This document shows, piece after piece, positions 1 to 8,919 of a DNA stretch of 64,000 bases (position 1 is its first letter; each line of letters begins with the position of its first letter). The position numbers and the translations under genes were made by a program. Under the pieces are notes generated by a model, which did no database searches, was not told the origin of the DNA, and saw only the letters and a list, made by a program, of their open reading frames with translations. This stretch comes from Chloroflexi bacterium AL-N1 (lineage in GTDB: Bacteria; Chloroflexota; Chloroflexia; Chloroflexales; Roseiflexaceae), in the NCBI GenBank assembly GCA_013122435.1, contig WYDT01000001.1:434001-498000 (forward strand). The letters run 5' to 3'.

Positions 1-40
1 TCTCACTCAGGATACATGCTGGGTTGATCTGAACACCAAC

Positions 41-70
41 AAAAGAGTTACCCACATCATGTGGGTAACT
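41..70 (-). terminator. Intrinsic terminator of the LuxR/MalT-type regulator
   Basis: A 12-bp perfect hairpin (AGTTACCCACAT / ATGTGGGTAACT around a single C) lies 26 bases past the stop codon of the minus-strand regulator. Read on the minus strand it is followed by CTCTTTT, the expected U-rich tail. Confidence 0.75.
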
Positions 71-95
71 TCAACTATGCGGAAGCTGGAAGCAA

Positions 96-3068
96 CTAGA
101 TGAGATGGAGCGCTTGAGCGCGTAAAATGGCCTGTGTTCGATTGCTAACACCGAGTTTGCCATAGATGTTGTGGAGATGGCGTTTCACAGTGCCCTGGGT
201 AATGACAAGGCGTGTGGCGATGTCTTCGTTAGAATGGTCTTTCGCCAGTAATTGCAGCACATCTCTTTCGCGTTTACTGACCAGGTGAGTGGTCGATTGG
301 GGAACTCGATGGGTATCTTTCCCTAATACTGCAAGGAGTTGATCGATATAGGCTGTTACTTCTGGTGGTCTGGTTTTTTGGTGGGTTGTGGTTAAGAGTT
401 GGGTTAACAGGGTATGCATTGGTAATCCTTCATCTACAAACAAGCGTATACATCCACCGGCCTGTGCCTTCTGCACAGCTTCCATCAAGGAGGTCAATGC
501 TTGGGGCATGTCTTTATGCTGTTGTGAAAGCAATGCCTGTAGAATCTGTATTTCAATACTATTGCGAACCCAACCACCAGCCTGTGCAGTTTGTTCCAAC
601 TGTTCTAGCAACATGGCTGCCCGTTGCCACTCTCCCTGTGCGAGAAAGACACGTACCAGCGCCAACTGAAGCATCTGCATTTGCATCATTGCATAGTGAT
701 CCTTGTACTCAGAAGCCATCCGCTCTAATTTGTGCTTCTGAGCGATCTGTATTGCTTTTGCGTCTTTCCCCATCTGAAGATACACAGTGATCGCCTCTCC
801 CAGAACAAAATCGTGCAAATCATCTGCGATGTTGAGTGTGTGTACAATATGCTCTGCCTTATCCAGAAGAGCCTCTGCCTCATCTGATTTACCCCGTACA
901 CGCTGTACTTTTGCTAACAGTACCATACCTGTTGCTGCGTAAGCAGTATAACCAGAACGCTGCCCACCATCAATGGTCTGATAAGCATGGTATTCAGCAG
1001 CGTCAAGGTTACTCCATTCATAGAAGGCTTGACTCAATCTCGCATGCATTGCTGCTAGCATAGAATAAGCATTTGGGGGTAAGGTTTCTGGGTTCAGATC
1101 CGTCGCTTTGGTCAGCACTTCACGCGTCGTTTCTATAGTTAGATGAATCTGGCCTTGGGCTGCAAAGGTCGATACCAGAATGACAGCAAGCCCGGCGATA
1201 GCTGATGGAATGTCTTCAATGTATGATTGATCTGCGTCCTGCATAGCTTGTTGTGCAGTAGCCAGTCCCTGTTGTGCCAGGTCAGCGGAGGCTTTGAGAT
1301 CACTACGCCAGTATGCATTATGGGTGGCAGCCAGATAATAGAGACTAAGCGAGGCGTTATCAAGACCGTCGGTTTCAATACGGGCCAGCCAAGGGTCAGC
1401 TAGCGCATACCGCCCATCCACAATGTATGCAATGGCATATGCCAAACACAGCCGGACGCATTGGTGCACCATGTCGGCTGGAAGTTTGCTTAACCAATGG
1501 AGTACTTCTGCCTCTCTCCCGTGCAGTAGTTCACCAAAAAATATGGTTTTGATTAATCCAGCAGCATGGGCGTAATCTGTGGTGCTCAGGCGGTGATTAA
1601 TTGCTTCAGCGATAAAGCCATGGTGTTCATACCACTGGCTGGCACGCTGATGTAATCCTAACACCTGTTCCGGATACATGGTGTGGAGATGTTTTTGTAA
1701 CGTCTCAGCAAACAGGGTATGGTAGCGATACCAATGACGATGATAATCTAATGGACTGATGAAGAGATTGGCGGTCTCGATGTGCTCTAGCATAACATGA
1801 CTATCATTCCGTCCTGTGACTGTATCACACAGTGGTGCATTCAAGCGTTGGAGGAGTGACGTCTGAAAGAGAAAAGTTGCCAGGTCATTGGGGAGATGAC
1901 TCAGTACTTCCTCGGCCAGATAATCCAGCACGTGTTGCTGGGCACCTGAAAACATTTGGGCAAATTGTTCAGTGTCGGGGTAATTGCGAAGAGTCAGACC
2001 TGCTAACTGTAGGGCTGCGGTCCATCCCTCTGTATGTGACCATAGTGTGTTTATGGCAGTTGGTGTAATGCCGATCCCTGTAAGATTTTCCAGCAATTGA
2101 GACGCTTCATCTGTAGAGAGCTGTATGTGGTCTGTGTGAAATTCAGCAAGTAGATGACGTGCCCGCAAACGTGCCAGTGATAACGGTGGCATTGTACGGG
2201 AGGTCAGTACAATCCTGAATGAGGGTGGTGAGTGATTCAGCAGGAACAAGAGCGCATCATGAATGGCCTGCTGGTTAATGATGTGATAGTCATCAATGAC
2301 TAAAACCAACAGTGCTGATGAGAGGAGATCGTTTATAAGCAAGGTCAGCGGTATCTCCGCAGTGTCAATGTATCCGCTCTGTAATAAATATTCCATCGCT
2401 ATCGAGCCAATGTCTTGGCGGATATATTGAATCGCCGTGACAAGGTAGGACAAAAAGTGTTTGAGTTCATTGTCACACTGATCCAGCGTGAGCCACGCGA
2501 CTTCGACAGGAATGGCTGAGGCTTCGAGGGATTTGACCCATAGTGATACTAATGTCGTTTTGCCAAAACCTGTGGGTGCCGTTATAAGCACATGTTGCTG
2601 TTGCTGTATAGCCTCAGTCAATGCATCAACAAGCTGCGGTCGTTGGACAACATGTGATTGTGGAGCTGGGATATGTAATTTTGTATGCAATACAAGATGT
2701 GGGAATGCTTTTGTTGCGTCGATGCTGTGTGTTGTCTCTGGGGAAGAACTAGTGTGTAAGATTGGTGCTGCTTGTGTGGATAGGTGTAACTTGTAGGCGG
2801 CCTGGTGGAGATTTTCCAGGGTAAGATTTTCTGTTTTCCCAAGATAGGCTTTTCGTAGTTTTCCGCCACACCGTCGATAGGCGTACCAGTAACGCCCATT
2901 GGCACGGACATCACAACGGGCGGTAAACCTCCCGACATCATGCTTGAAGATGAAAGAAGGAATGGTTTCTAACCAACTGTACCATTCCAGTGAACCAATG
3001 GGAATACACTGTAATGAATTTTGCTCCTGTTGTACGCAACCATTCGAGACAAGCGGGGTCTGTTGCAT
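96..3068 (-). CDS. MalT-like LuxR-family transcriptional regulator (AAA/TPR, 990 aa)
   Basis: Large ATP-dependent LuxR-family (LAL/MalT-type) activator. It opens with an unusual region of about 95 residues containing the motif GRYWYAYRRCGGKLRKAYLG, possibly a small DNA- or ligand-binding module, before the STAND-type NTPase. The Walker A motif APTGFGKTT lies near residue 164 and the Walker B-like LVLVIDDYH about 85 residues later. A long helical, TPR-like region fills the middle. The last 65 residues form a LuxR helix-turn-helix (SKRERDVLQLLAKDHSNEDI, then TVKRHLHNIYGKLGV). I place the start at the ATG at 3068, because AGAGGTGAGG precedes it; a GTG at 3077 is in frame. It is monocistronic and ends in a hairpin terminator. 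The inducer is unknown. A second giant AAA-TPR regulator lies at 30.9 kb. Confidence 0.88.
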   Translation of the reverse strand: MQQTPLVSNGCVQQEQNSLQCIPIGSLEWYSWLETIPSFIFKHDVGRFTARCDVRANGRYWYAYRRCGGKLRKAYLGKTENLTLENLHQAAYKLHLSTQAAPILHTSSSPETTHSIDATKAFPHLVLHTKLHIPAPQSHVVQRPQLVDALTEAIQQQQHVLITAPTGFGKTTLVSLWVKSLEASAIPVEVAWLTLDQCDNELKHFLSYLVTAIQYIRQDIGSIAMEYLLQSGYIDTAEIPLTLLINDLLSSALLVLVIDDYHIINQQAIHDALLFLLNHSPPSFRIVLTSRTMPPLSLARLRARHLLAEFHTDHIQLSTDEASQLLENLTGIGITPTAINTLWSHTEGWTAALQLAGLTLRNYPDTEQFAQMFSGAQQHVLDYLAEEVLSHLPNDLATFLFQTSLLQRLNAPLCDTVTGRNDSHVMLEHIETANLFISPLDYHRHWYRYHTLFAETLQKHLHTMYPEQVLGLHQRASQWYEHHGFIAEAINHRLSTTDYAHAAGLIKTIFFGELLHGREAEVLHWLSKLPADMVHQCVRLCLAYAIAYIVDGRYALADPWLARIETDGLDNASLSLYYLAATHNAYWRSDLKASADLAQQGLATAQQAMQDADQSYIEDIPSAIAGLAVILVSTFAAQGQIHLTIETTREVLTKATDLNPETLPPNAYSMLAAMHARLSQAFYEWSNLDAAEYHAYQTIDGGQRSGYTAYAATGMVLLAKVQRVRGKSDEAEALLDKAEHIVHTLNIADDLHDFVLGEAITVYLQMGKDAKAIQIAQKHKLERMASEYKDHYAMMQMQMLQLALVRVFLAQGEWQRAAMLLEQLEQTAQAGGWVRNSIEIQILQALLSQQHKDMPQALTSLMEAVQKAQAGGCIRLFVDEGLPMHTLLTQLLTTTHQKTRPPEVTAYIDQLLAVLGKDTHRVPQSTTHLVSKRERDVLQLLAKDHSNEDIATRLVITQGTVKRHLHNIYGKLGVSNRTQAILRAQALHLI

Positions 3069-3239
3069 AATCCTCACCTCTGTACGTATATAAGCTGCCG
3101 GGTATGGAGAACATATTGTTAGGTTGAGAGCTTTGTATCTATATCACGTAGTTTGTTGTTGGTTTGGGTATCGTATAAACAGTGTACCATGTTGTGGTGT
3201 AGAGAAGCACTAGAGCAGTGGAGCGGAGAGCAAGAAATA

Positions 3240-4215
3240 AGGATTAGGGGTTAAACTGTTCGTCGGGTGGCCCCTGTGACTGTCCCCGATACCAAGCAAT
3301 GGGGATGCTTTGCAGTGGGTCTGGCGGGCGCCGCGCAATACTGCCTTCGACAGGCTCAAGCGGCGGGTCGTGGGGCGCAGGCCCACATCCTAAAGTCACC
3401 ATCGGGCGATGAAATGCTAGAACGGCGGTGGCAAACCGCCACTACGGATGGGTGCAATCGTGCTGCTTTCGACAAACTCAGGCAGTCCGAGGGACGGCGG
3501 TTGCAAACCGCCACTACGGATGGACTACTACATTACAAGTGCCCCAAGGCATGTGCCACTAGCATCGTCGGTATCGCCACCATCACATGCGTGTACTCAG
3601 GGCGCTGCGCCTGGGCCGTGGGGTGCGGGGGCGACGGAACGCCCCTGCGAAAAAGCCGGGTATATCGACCTATCTGATAGACACAACCGTGCTGCCTTCG
3701 ACAGGCGCAGTCAGCGGGTATGGGCGGTCACAGGGGACCGCCCCGACGCAAATAGCATTGGGAGGGCTTTCGTGGACGGATAGAACGGCGGTTGCAAACC
3801 GCCGCTACGGATGGGGGTAGTCATGCTGCCTTCGACAAGCTCAGTCAGCGGTGCGAGAGACAGCGGCAGAGCAGTAGAGCGAAGAGCGGCTGAATAGCTT
3901 AACACAGAGAGACAGAGACGCAGAGCGAAAAGAGCCTGTGCATATCGGGCAGTACGAGGGCGATTTGCTTAGGAGATGGGTGAGCGACGGGCATGTATTG
4001 CGGGTGGTCTGGTGGGCGCAGCACTGCCAGCGGGGTGCACAGGGGCTGGCCCCTGTGGCGGGGTGTGGGTCGCAGCGCCCACATCCTTACAGTAGTGTGC
4101 TATCACAAGTATCTTGAGGACGGTCACAGGGGACCGCCCCGACGCAAATAGCATTGGGTGAGCTTTCTTGGGAGGGTAGAATGGCGGTTGCAAACCGCCG
4201 CTACGTTTGGAATGC
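3240..4215. repeat. Repeat-rich intergenic region with several interspersed palindromic elements
   Basis: About 1.2 kb between the regulator and purB has no convincing gene but holds at least three short repeat families. (a) GGCGGTTGCAAACCGCC followed by (A/G)CTACGGATGG, at 3421-3451, 3494-3523, 3784-3814 and 4180-4210; it folds as a GGCGGTT/AACCGCC hairpin. (b) CGGTCACAGGGGACCGCCCC followed by GACGCAAATAGCATTGG, at 3723-3761 and 4120-4158. (c) CTGCCTTCGACAAGCTCAG-like, near 3342, 3462, 3690 and 3825. A perfect CACAGGGGC/GCCCCTGTG hairpin sits at 4038-4057. Short open frames here have repeat-derived, low-complexity translations and I do not call them. Confidence 0.8.
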
Positions 4216-4257
4216 CTAACCTCCAACCTTATCCTTATAACCCTTAACCCCTATTCC

Positions 4258-5637
4258 TCACCATATGTCGCGCCTGCGGATTGTCCGTGCGAGGTCCGTC
4301 GCTAGGCCAGTGTACTGCTCTGGGGTCAGGGCACGTAGTTCGGCTTTGACCGCATCGGATACTGCGAGATCGTCGATAAACTCGTTGAGGCGCTCCTGCG
4401 TCAGGGTGTGCCCGCGTGTGAGGGTCTTCATCACCTCGTAAGGCTCAGGGTAGCTCTCACGCCGCAGGATAGTCTGGATCGCCTCGGCCAGCACCTCGGG
4501 ATGTGCCTGCACATCACTGAGGAGTCGCTCACGATCTACGCCGAGTTTGCCAAGCCCTTTGTGGATGCGACGGTAGGCCAGCAGGCTATGCCCAAATGCC
4601 ACGCCGATATTTCGTAGAACAGTGCTGTCCGAGAGATCGCGCTGGAGTCGCGAGACAGGCAACTTGCGACTAAAGTGTTCGAGGAGTGCATTTGCAATAC
4701 CGAGATTACCCTCGCCATTCTCGAAGTCAATCGGATTAATCTTGTGGGGCATGGTGGAAGAGCCAACTTCGTCTGCTTTGGATGCCTGCACCAGATAGCC
4801 GGCGCTGATATAGTGCCAGACATCCTGGCAGAGATCGATCAGAATGGTGTTGGTGCGTTTGAGTGCATCGCACACTTCTGCTAAAGTATCGTGTGGTTCG
4901 ATTTGAGTCGTCAACAGCACAGGTTCAAGATCCAGCGAACGCACAAACGCCCGGCTAAACGTCAGCCAGTCGACATCAGGGAGGGCAGCCTGGTGGGCAG
5001 CCAAGCTACCGGTGGCCCCATTAAGTTTGCCAGTAAGCTTTATGCTGAAGAGCGTATCTACACTGCGACGAAGTCGTGCGGCAAACACTGCGATCTCTTT
5101 CCCAAGGGTGGTGGGTGTCGCTGGTTGGCCGTGGGTGCGTGCCAACATAGGTGTCTCCGCTTCGTACAGCGCAAAGTTGTGTAGACTCGCCAGGAGTTCG
5201 TTCAGGATGGGGCGCAGGGCCAGATCGCGCGCCTCTCGTACAAGCAGCGCATAGGCGAGGTTGTTCACATCTTCGGATGTGAGCCCAAAATGGATGGCTT
5301 CTTTCCACTGGCTGAGGGTACGCTGATCAAGCTGTTCGCGCAACCAGTACTCGACAGCCTTAACATCGTGGTTGACTTTGCGATCCCATGCAGCGATGGC
5401 CGCTATTTCATCATCACCCATCTGTCGGTAGAGGCTGCGGAGATCGGCAATGGCTGATGCCTCAAGCGGTGGCACAAATGTTATACCACGTACTTTGGTC
5501 AACATGATCAGGTACTCTATCTCCACCCGCACACGATAACGGAACAGTGCAGCCTCGCTAAAATAGGCTTCCAGTTCAGCGATATCGTTACGGTAGCGCC
5601 CGTCGAGTGGTGAAAGTGCAGTTAATGAATAAGTCAT
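4258..5637 (-). CDS. purB: Adenylosuccinate lyase
   Basis: Cytosolic fumarase/aspartase-superfamily enzyme of purine synthesis. It cleaves SAICAR to AICAR plus fumarate, and adenylosuccinate to AMP plus fumarate. At 459 residues it has the length of the E. coli-type enzyme. The N-terminus SLTALSPLDGRYRND, the TSEDVNNLAYAL segment and the signature loop GSSTMPHKINPIDFENGEGN are all present, with the catalytic serine at the start of that loop. The ATG is preceded on its strand by GAGGAG. It stands alone: the upstream SPFH gene diverges and downstream is the repeat-rich spacer, in which I see no clear terminator. Confidence 0.96.
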   Translation of the reverse strand: MTYSLTALSPLDGRYRNDIAELEAYFSEAALFRYRVRVEIEYLIMLTKVRGITFVPPLEASAIADLRSLYRQMGDDEIAAIAAWDRKVNHDVKAVEYWLREQLDQRTLSQWKEAIHFGLTSEDVNNLAYALLVREARDLALRPILNELLASLHNFALYEAETPMLARTHGQPATPTTLGKEIAVFAARLRRSVDTLFSIKLTGKLNGATGSLAAHQAALPDVDWLTFSRAFVRSLDLEPVLLTTQIEPHDTLAEVCDALKRTNTILIDLCQDVWHYISAGYLVQASKADEVGSSTMPHKINPIDFENGEGNLGIANALLEHFSRKLPVSRLQRDLSDSTVLRNIGVAFGHSLLAYRRIHKGLGKLGVDRERLLSDVQAHPEVLAEAIQTILRRESYPEPYEVMKTLTRGHTLTQERLNEFIDDLAVSDAVKAELRALTPEQYTGLATDLARTIRRRDIW

Positions 5638-6014
5638 TAAACTCCTCGTTTATTACGATTGTATCGATCTGAGGATCGGTAATGCAATAATAGTATGAGC
5701 AAAGGTACAAATATCCTAGCATATCTGTTTCTCAAGCGCAACAGAATGCTGGTTTTCTCTTGCCACATCCTCAGGAAGGTGAATCGTGTGAGTCATCCCA
5801 AAACCTGTTATACTATAGCTAATATACAAGTACCTCTCATGTCACAATTTGTCTATGTGTTCTTACACAACCACCAGTTGCTTGCCCGCATGAAACCAGC
5901 CTTCTGGTTATTTCGTACAATATAAAGGATATCCGTTCACAATAGATTATCTCAAAATATAGATGTAGAGTAAAAAGATAATGTATTGATTGTAGTAAAA
6001 AGAAGTGGTGGATT
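5638..6014. promoter_or_regulatory. Divergent promoter region between purB and the SPFH gene
   Basis: A 377-bp AT-rich spacer without a convincing gene. On the plus strand TGTTATACT at 5806-5814 fits an extended -10 element, but no good -35 precedes it and the implied leader is about 200 bases. The purB side carries its Shine-Dalgarno next to the start; I could not assign a convincing purB promoter. No riboswitch was recognised. Confidence 0.35.
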
Positions 6015-6992
6015 ATGGATGCTAAAAAAGCACAGCCCGTTTCAACCGTCCGTAAAGGCGCTGTTTCAACACTTGTTGGTTTATTGGTAATACTTGGTCT
6101 TGTGGCCATTCTGGCAATGAATTCGGTTACTGTTGTAGATGCCGGAACACGTGGTGTTCTCAAGACCTTTGGTGAAGTCACCGATGTGTATGGAGAGGGA
6201 TTGCATTTCCGTATGCCATTTATCACATCAGTCGTACACGTGAATGTGCGAACACAACGTCTGGAATCAGCCTCTACTGCGGCATCACGTGACTTGCAAA
6301 ATGTGACAACCCAGGTTGTTCTGAACTATCGTCCCAATCCAGAACAAGTCGGTGAGCTGATCCGTTCTATTGGGATTGGTTATACAGATATTGTCATTGA
6401 TCCTGCCGTTCAAGAGTCGGTGAAAGCAGCTACTGCACAATTTACTGCAGAACAGCTTATCACCCAACGTCCACAGGTCTCTAATACGATTCGTGATGTG
6501 TTGGTTGAGCGACTTGGCCCCAGCGGTATTGAAGTAGAGGCGCTATCAATTACCGAATTTAATTTTAGCGAAGAGTTCAGCCGTGCGATTGAGGCCAAGC
6601 AGGTAGCAGAGCAGGATGTACTGCGTGCTGAGCGAGAATTACAGAGTGCACAGGTTCAGGCCCGACAGCAAGTAGCTCAAGCCGAAGCCGCCGCTGAAGC
6701 ACGTCTTGCTACTGCCCGGGCTGAAGCCGAATCACTCCGGCTGCAGCGTGAGGTTATTTCTCCTGAACTGCTCCAACTGCGTTACATCGAGAAGTGGGAT
6801 GGTGTGCTTCCACAGTTCACTTCTGGGGATCAAGGCCTGGTGCCATTTGTCAGTGTAGACACTCTTGATCAACAGGCACGAGGATCATCTGACACGTCGG
6901 CTTCAGATTCATCGTCAGCATCAGAACCTGAGCCAAACACAGCGACTGCGGAAGAACCAGCAGATGGGACTGAACCAAATCCAAATCCGTGA
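6015..6992 (+). CDS. SPFH/prohibitin-family membrane protein (325 aa)
   Basis: Stomatin/prohibitin-type membrane scaffold. One N-terminal transmembrane helix (about residues 18-40, TLVGLLVILGLVAILAMNSV) is followed by the SPFH domain, including GTRGVLKTFGEV, YGEGLHFRMPF and RTQRLESAST. A long Ala/Glu/Arg-rich coiled coil covers about residues 195-250 (RAERELQSAQVQARQQVAQA). The last 45 residues are an acidic Ser/Glu/Pro/Thr-rich tail that looks disordered. Relatives form membrane-bound oligomeric rings that control proteases such as FtsH or define membrane microdomains; which role applies here cannot be told, since no protease gene is adjacent. It is monocistronic, with a hairpin terminator right after it. 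Confidence 0.88.
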   Translation: MDAKKAQPVSTVRKGAVSTLVGLLVILGLVAILAMNSVTVVDAGTRGVLKTFGEVTDVYGEGLHFRMPFITSVVHVNVRTQRLESASTAASRDLQNVTTQVVLNYRPNPEQVGELIRSIGIGYTDIVIDPAVQESVKAATAQFTAEQLITQRPQVSNTIRDVLVERLGPSGIEVEALSITEFNFSEEFSRAIEAKQVAEQDVLRAERELQSAQVQARQQVAQAEAAAEARLATARAEAESLRLQREVISPELLQLRYIEKWDGVLPQFTSGDQGLVPFVSVDTLDQQARGSSDTSASDSSSASEPEPNTATAEEPADGTEPNPNP

Positions 6993-7029
6993 ATGAATAT
7001 AGCTTCCGAGCTTGTGTGATTTTCACAAG

Positions 7030-7064
7030 AGCACTCTGTTTCGTAAAGAAATGGAGTGCTTTTC
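7030..7064 (+). terminator. Intrinsic terminator after the SPFH gene
   Basis: AGCACTC...GAGTGCT stem with further TTTC/GAAA pairing inside the loop, followed by TTTT. It lies between two convergent genes. Confidence 0.65.
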
Positions 7065-7073
7065 TGTGGATAC

Positions 7074-8861
7074 CTATCCGTAAAAATCCGTAAATCCGTC
7101 GATGTCCAACCGCTCCAGCATACGGCGTACCTTTTCGGCGGAGTCGGGGTAAGGGGCTTGCTCAAGGGTGTCTGGATCGATGGTTGCAGCTTTGTTCCAG
7201 CGGCTTTGAGGTTGTCCCAGCAGCAATTCCAGCAGTGCCGTCAGTGCACGACGCAGACGGGGCGTGTCGTCGCCACGGAGTTTAGGGAGCATTTTTTGCT
7301 TGATCTGTTGGTCAAGGGCTTGTGCTGGTGGTATTACACCGCGCGCTTTGTCCACATAACGCAGCATTTCGGCGACGGTACGATAGCCAAACGGTTGTCC
7401 TGCGCGGCTCAGAATAGCGTGCACCTCTGTGATGATAGACCATGCTGTATCATCTATCGCTTCGGTGTAGTTTCGACGAAACGCGTCAAGATCCACGTCC
7501 GTGAGTTCGATGACATTTGCGCGGTCCAGCAGTTTGTCTGAGAGGGTGTACGTGGTTTCATCAACATTGACCGTGCCGGTAATTCGTAGGTTCAAGGGCA
7601 GGCGGAAGGGGTTTGGTAATACCTCACCCGTGATACAAGCAATAGTGGTACCTGGTGCACCAAGGTCGATTTGATGCCCCTCAGTTTCCAGGGCCGATAG
7701 TAGCGGGGCCAGGTAATATTCTGGTCGGGCCAGGTTCATTTCGTCTAAACAGACAAAGTAGGGCATGGCTGGGTCGGATGCTGCACGGTGGAGGAAGAGC
7801 AGAAAGGGTGTGGGGTGAAATGTGTTGGTGATGGCATTGTAGTAACCAAGCAAATCACGGGCGTTGTGCCAGTCGGGCTGGACGGCCACAATCAGGTAGT
7901 GATCGTTGTCCTGACCCTGGGTGAGAGCATTCTGGTAGACAGCATCGGCATAGAGCCGAGTCAAGCGCGTTTTGCCCGTGCCCGAGATGCCAGGCAGGAT
8001 GACCAATGGCTTGGTTTGCAGCGCCACATGGTATGCACGAATAATCGCGTCGGCAAAGGCAAAACCACGTGACCGCATATGTTCTACAATAGTCTCGATT
8101 GGTGGTAATGTCAGTTGATTGTAGTTTAGGCGACGTTCACGCAATAATGCTGCACTATGTGGATCAAGAGCTTCGGCCTGTTCCATGATAGCTTCGTTAA
8201 GTGGGAACAGGGTGAGCATATCTTCAATAATCTGATTGGCAAATGCTGGTTGTGTAATGCGCTCATCATCCCAGCGGTAGGCAAAACCGGCCAGCAATGT
8301 CGATGATCGGCGGCTATTCAGATACCGATCAAGCCATGTTCCCTGGAGAGCCTGCTGGGGTGTTTCATCAGCCGTGTCGTTGGTCGTGGCAGGCAATGGT
8401 TCAACTGATACAGATGGTTCATTTGCAAAACGTACTTCCGTAATACCTTCGATAAGCGACTCCCACACTATCCGTCCGGCTTGCCAGACTGTCCGTAGAT
8501 CCTGCTTGCGTTTGCGTGAGAGTTGTAGGGTTACGAGAATAAGCTGTTCAGCACTACTCACTGCAAGATAGATGCCGGTACCTCGTGGCGGTCGGTCGAG
8601 CACAAAGTGGTATTCATCAATGGGTGCGCGTTTGCCATTACGCATCACAAAGCGTTGGTGTTTGAAGCTCACTTCATAGAGTGGCCACTCACGGGGAAAG
8701 CGACGCATTCCTTCAATGCATAGTTGCTCAACCAGTGCGATCAGGACCGGATGCAAATGTGTTTGTATGGCGGTCCAGCGTTCGGTGAGCCCTGGTGTCA
8801 CTAAGGTCTCTAGTATTTCATTTGTAAAACCAACAAATGGCTGATTAGATGAGTCTGTCAT
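7074..8861 (-). CDS. McrB-like AAA+ ATPase without an McrC partner (595 aa)
   Basis: AAA+ ATPase of the McrB/MoxR-like group. The N-terminal ~170 residues are a separate domain (VSFKHQRFVMRNGKRAPIDE and nearby) that I do not recognise. The ATPase core begins near residue 250: Walker A GISGTGKT at 291-298, Walker B FVCLDEMNLARPEYY with D373/E374, and sensor-1-like GTVNVDETTYTLSDKLLDRA. McrB proteins are GTP-powered translocases working with the McrC nuclease, but no McrC/DUF2357 gene is nearby, so a restriction role is not supported by context. It follows the sensor kinase gene by 58 bp on the same strand. A perfect TATAAT on the minus strand (plus coordinates 8881-8886) could give it its own promoter, though I see no good -35. 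Confidence 0.8.
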   Translation of the reverse strand: MTDSSNQPFVGFTNEILETLVTPGLTERWTAIQTHLHPVLIALVEQLCIEGMRRFPREWPLYEVSFKHQRFVMRNGKRAPIDEYHFVLDRPPRGTGIYLAVSSAEQLILVTLQLSRKRKQDLRTVWQAGRIVWESLIEGITEVRFANEPSVSVEPLPATTNDTADETPQQALQGTWLDRYLNSRRSSTLLAGFAYRWDDERITQPAFANQIIEDMLTLFPLNEAIMEQAEALDPHSAALLRERRLNYNQLTLPPIETIVEHMRSRGFAFADAIIRAYHVALQTKPLVILPGISGTGKTRLTRLYADAVYQNALTQGQDNDHYLIVAVQPDWHNARDLLGYYNAITNTFHPTPFLLFLHRAASDPAMPYFVCLDEMNLARPEYYLAPLLSALETEGHQIDLGAPGTTIACITGEVLPNPFRLPLNLRITGTVNVDETTYTLSDKLLDRANVIELTDVDLDAFRRNYTEAIDDTAWSIITEVHAILSRAGQPFGYRTVAEMLRYVDKARGVIPPAQALDQQIKQKMLPKLRGDDTPRLRRALTALLELLLGQPQSRWNKAATIDPDTLEQAPYPDSAEKVRRMLERLDIDGFTDFYG

Positions 8862-8919
8862 GGATCTTTACAAAGTATCTATTATAAGATGTGTCCGACA
8901 GGGATCTGCCAAGGTATAC

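Noticed and set aside
3267-4226. Several open frames of 60-136 codons in the repeat-rich spacer
   Set aside because: They lie across the repeats on both strands, have repeat-derived low-complexity translations, no ribosome sites and no recognisable domains.
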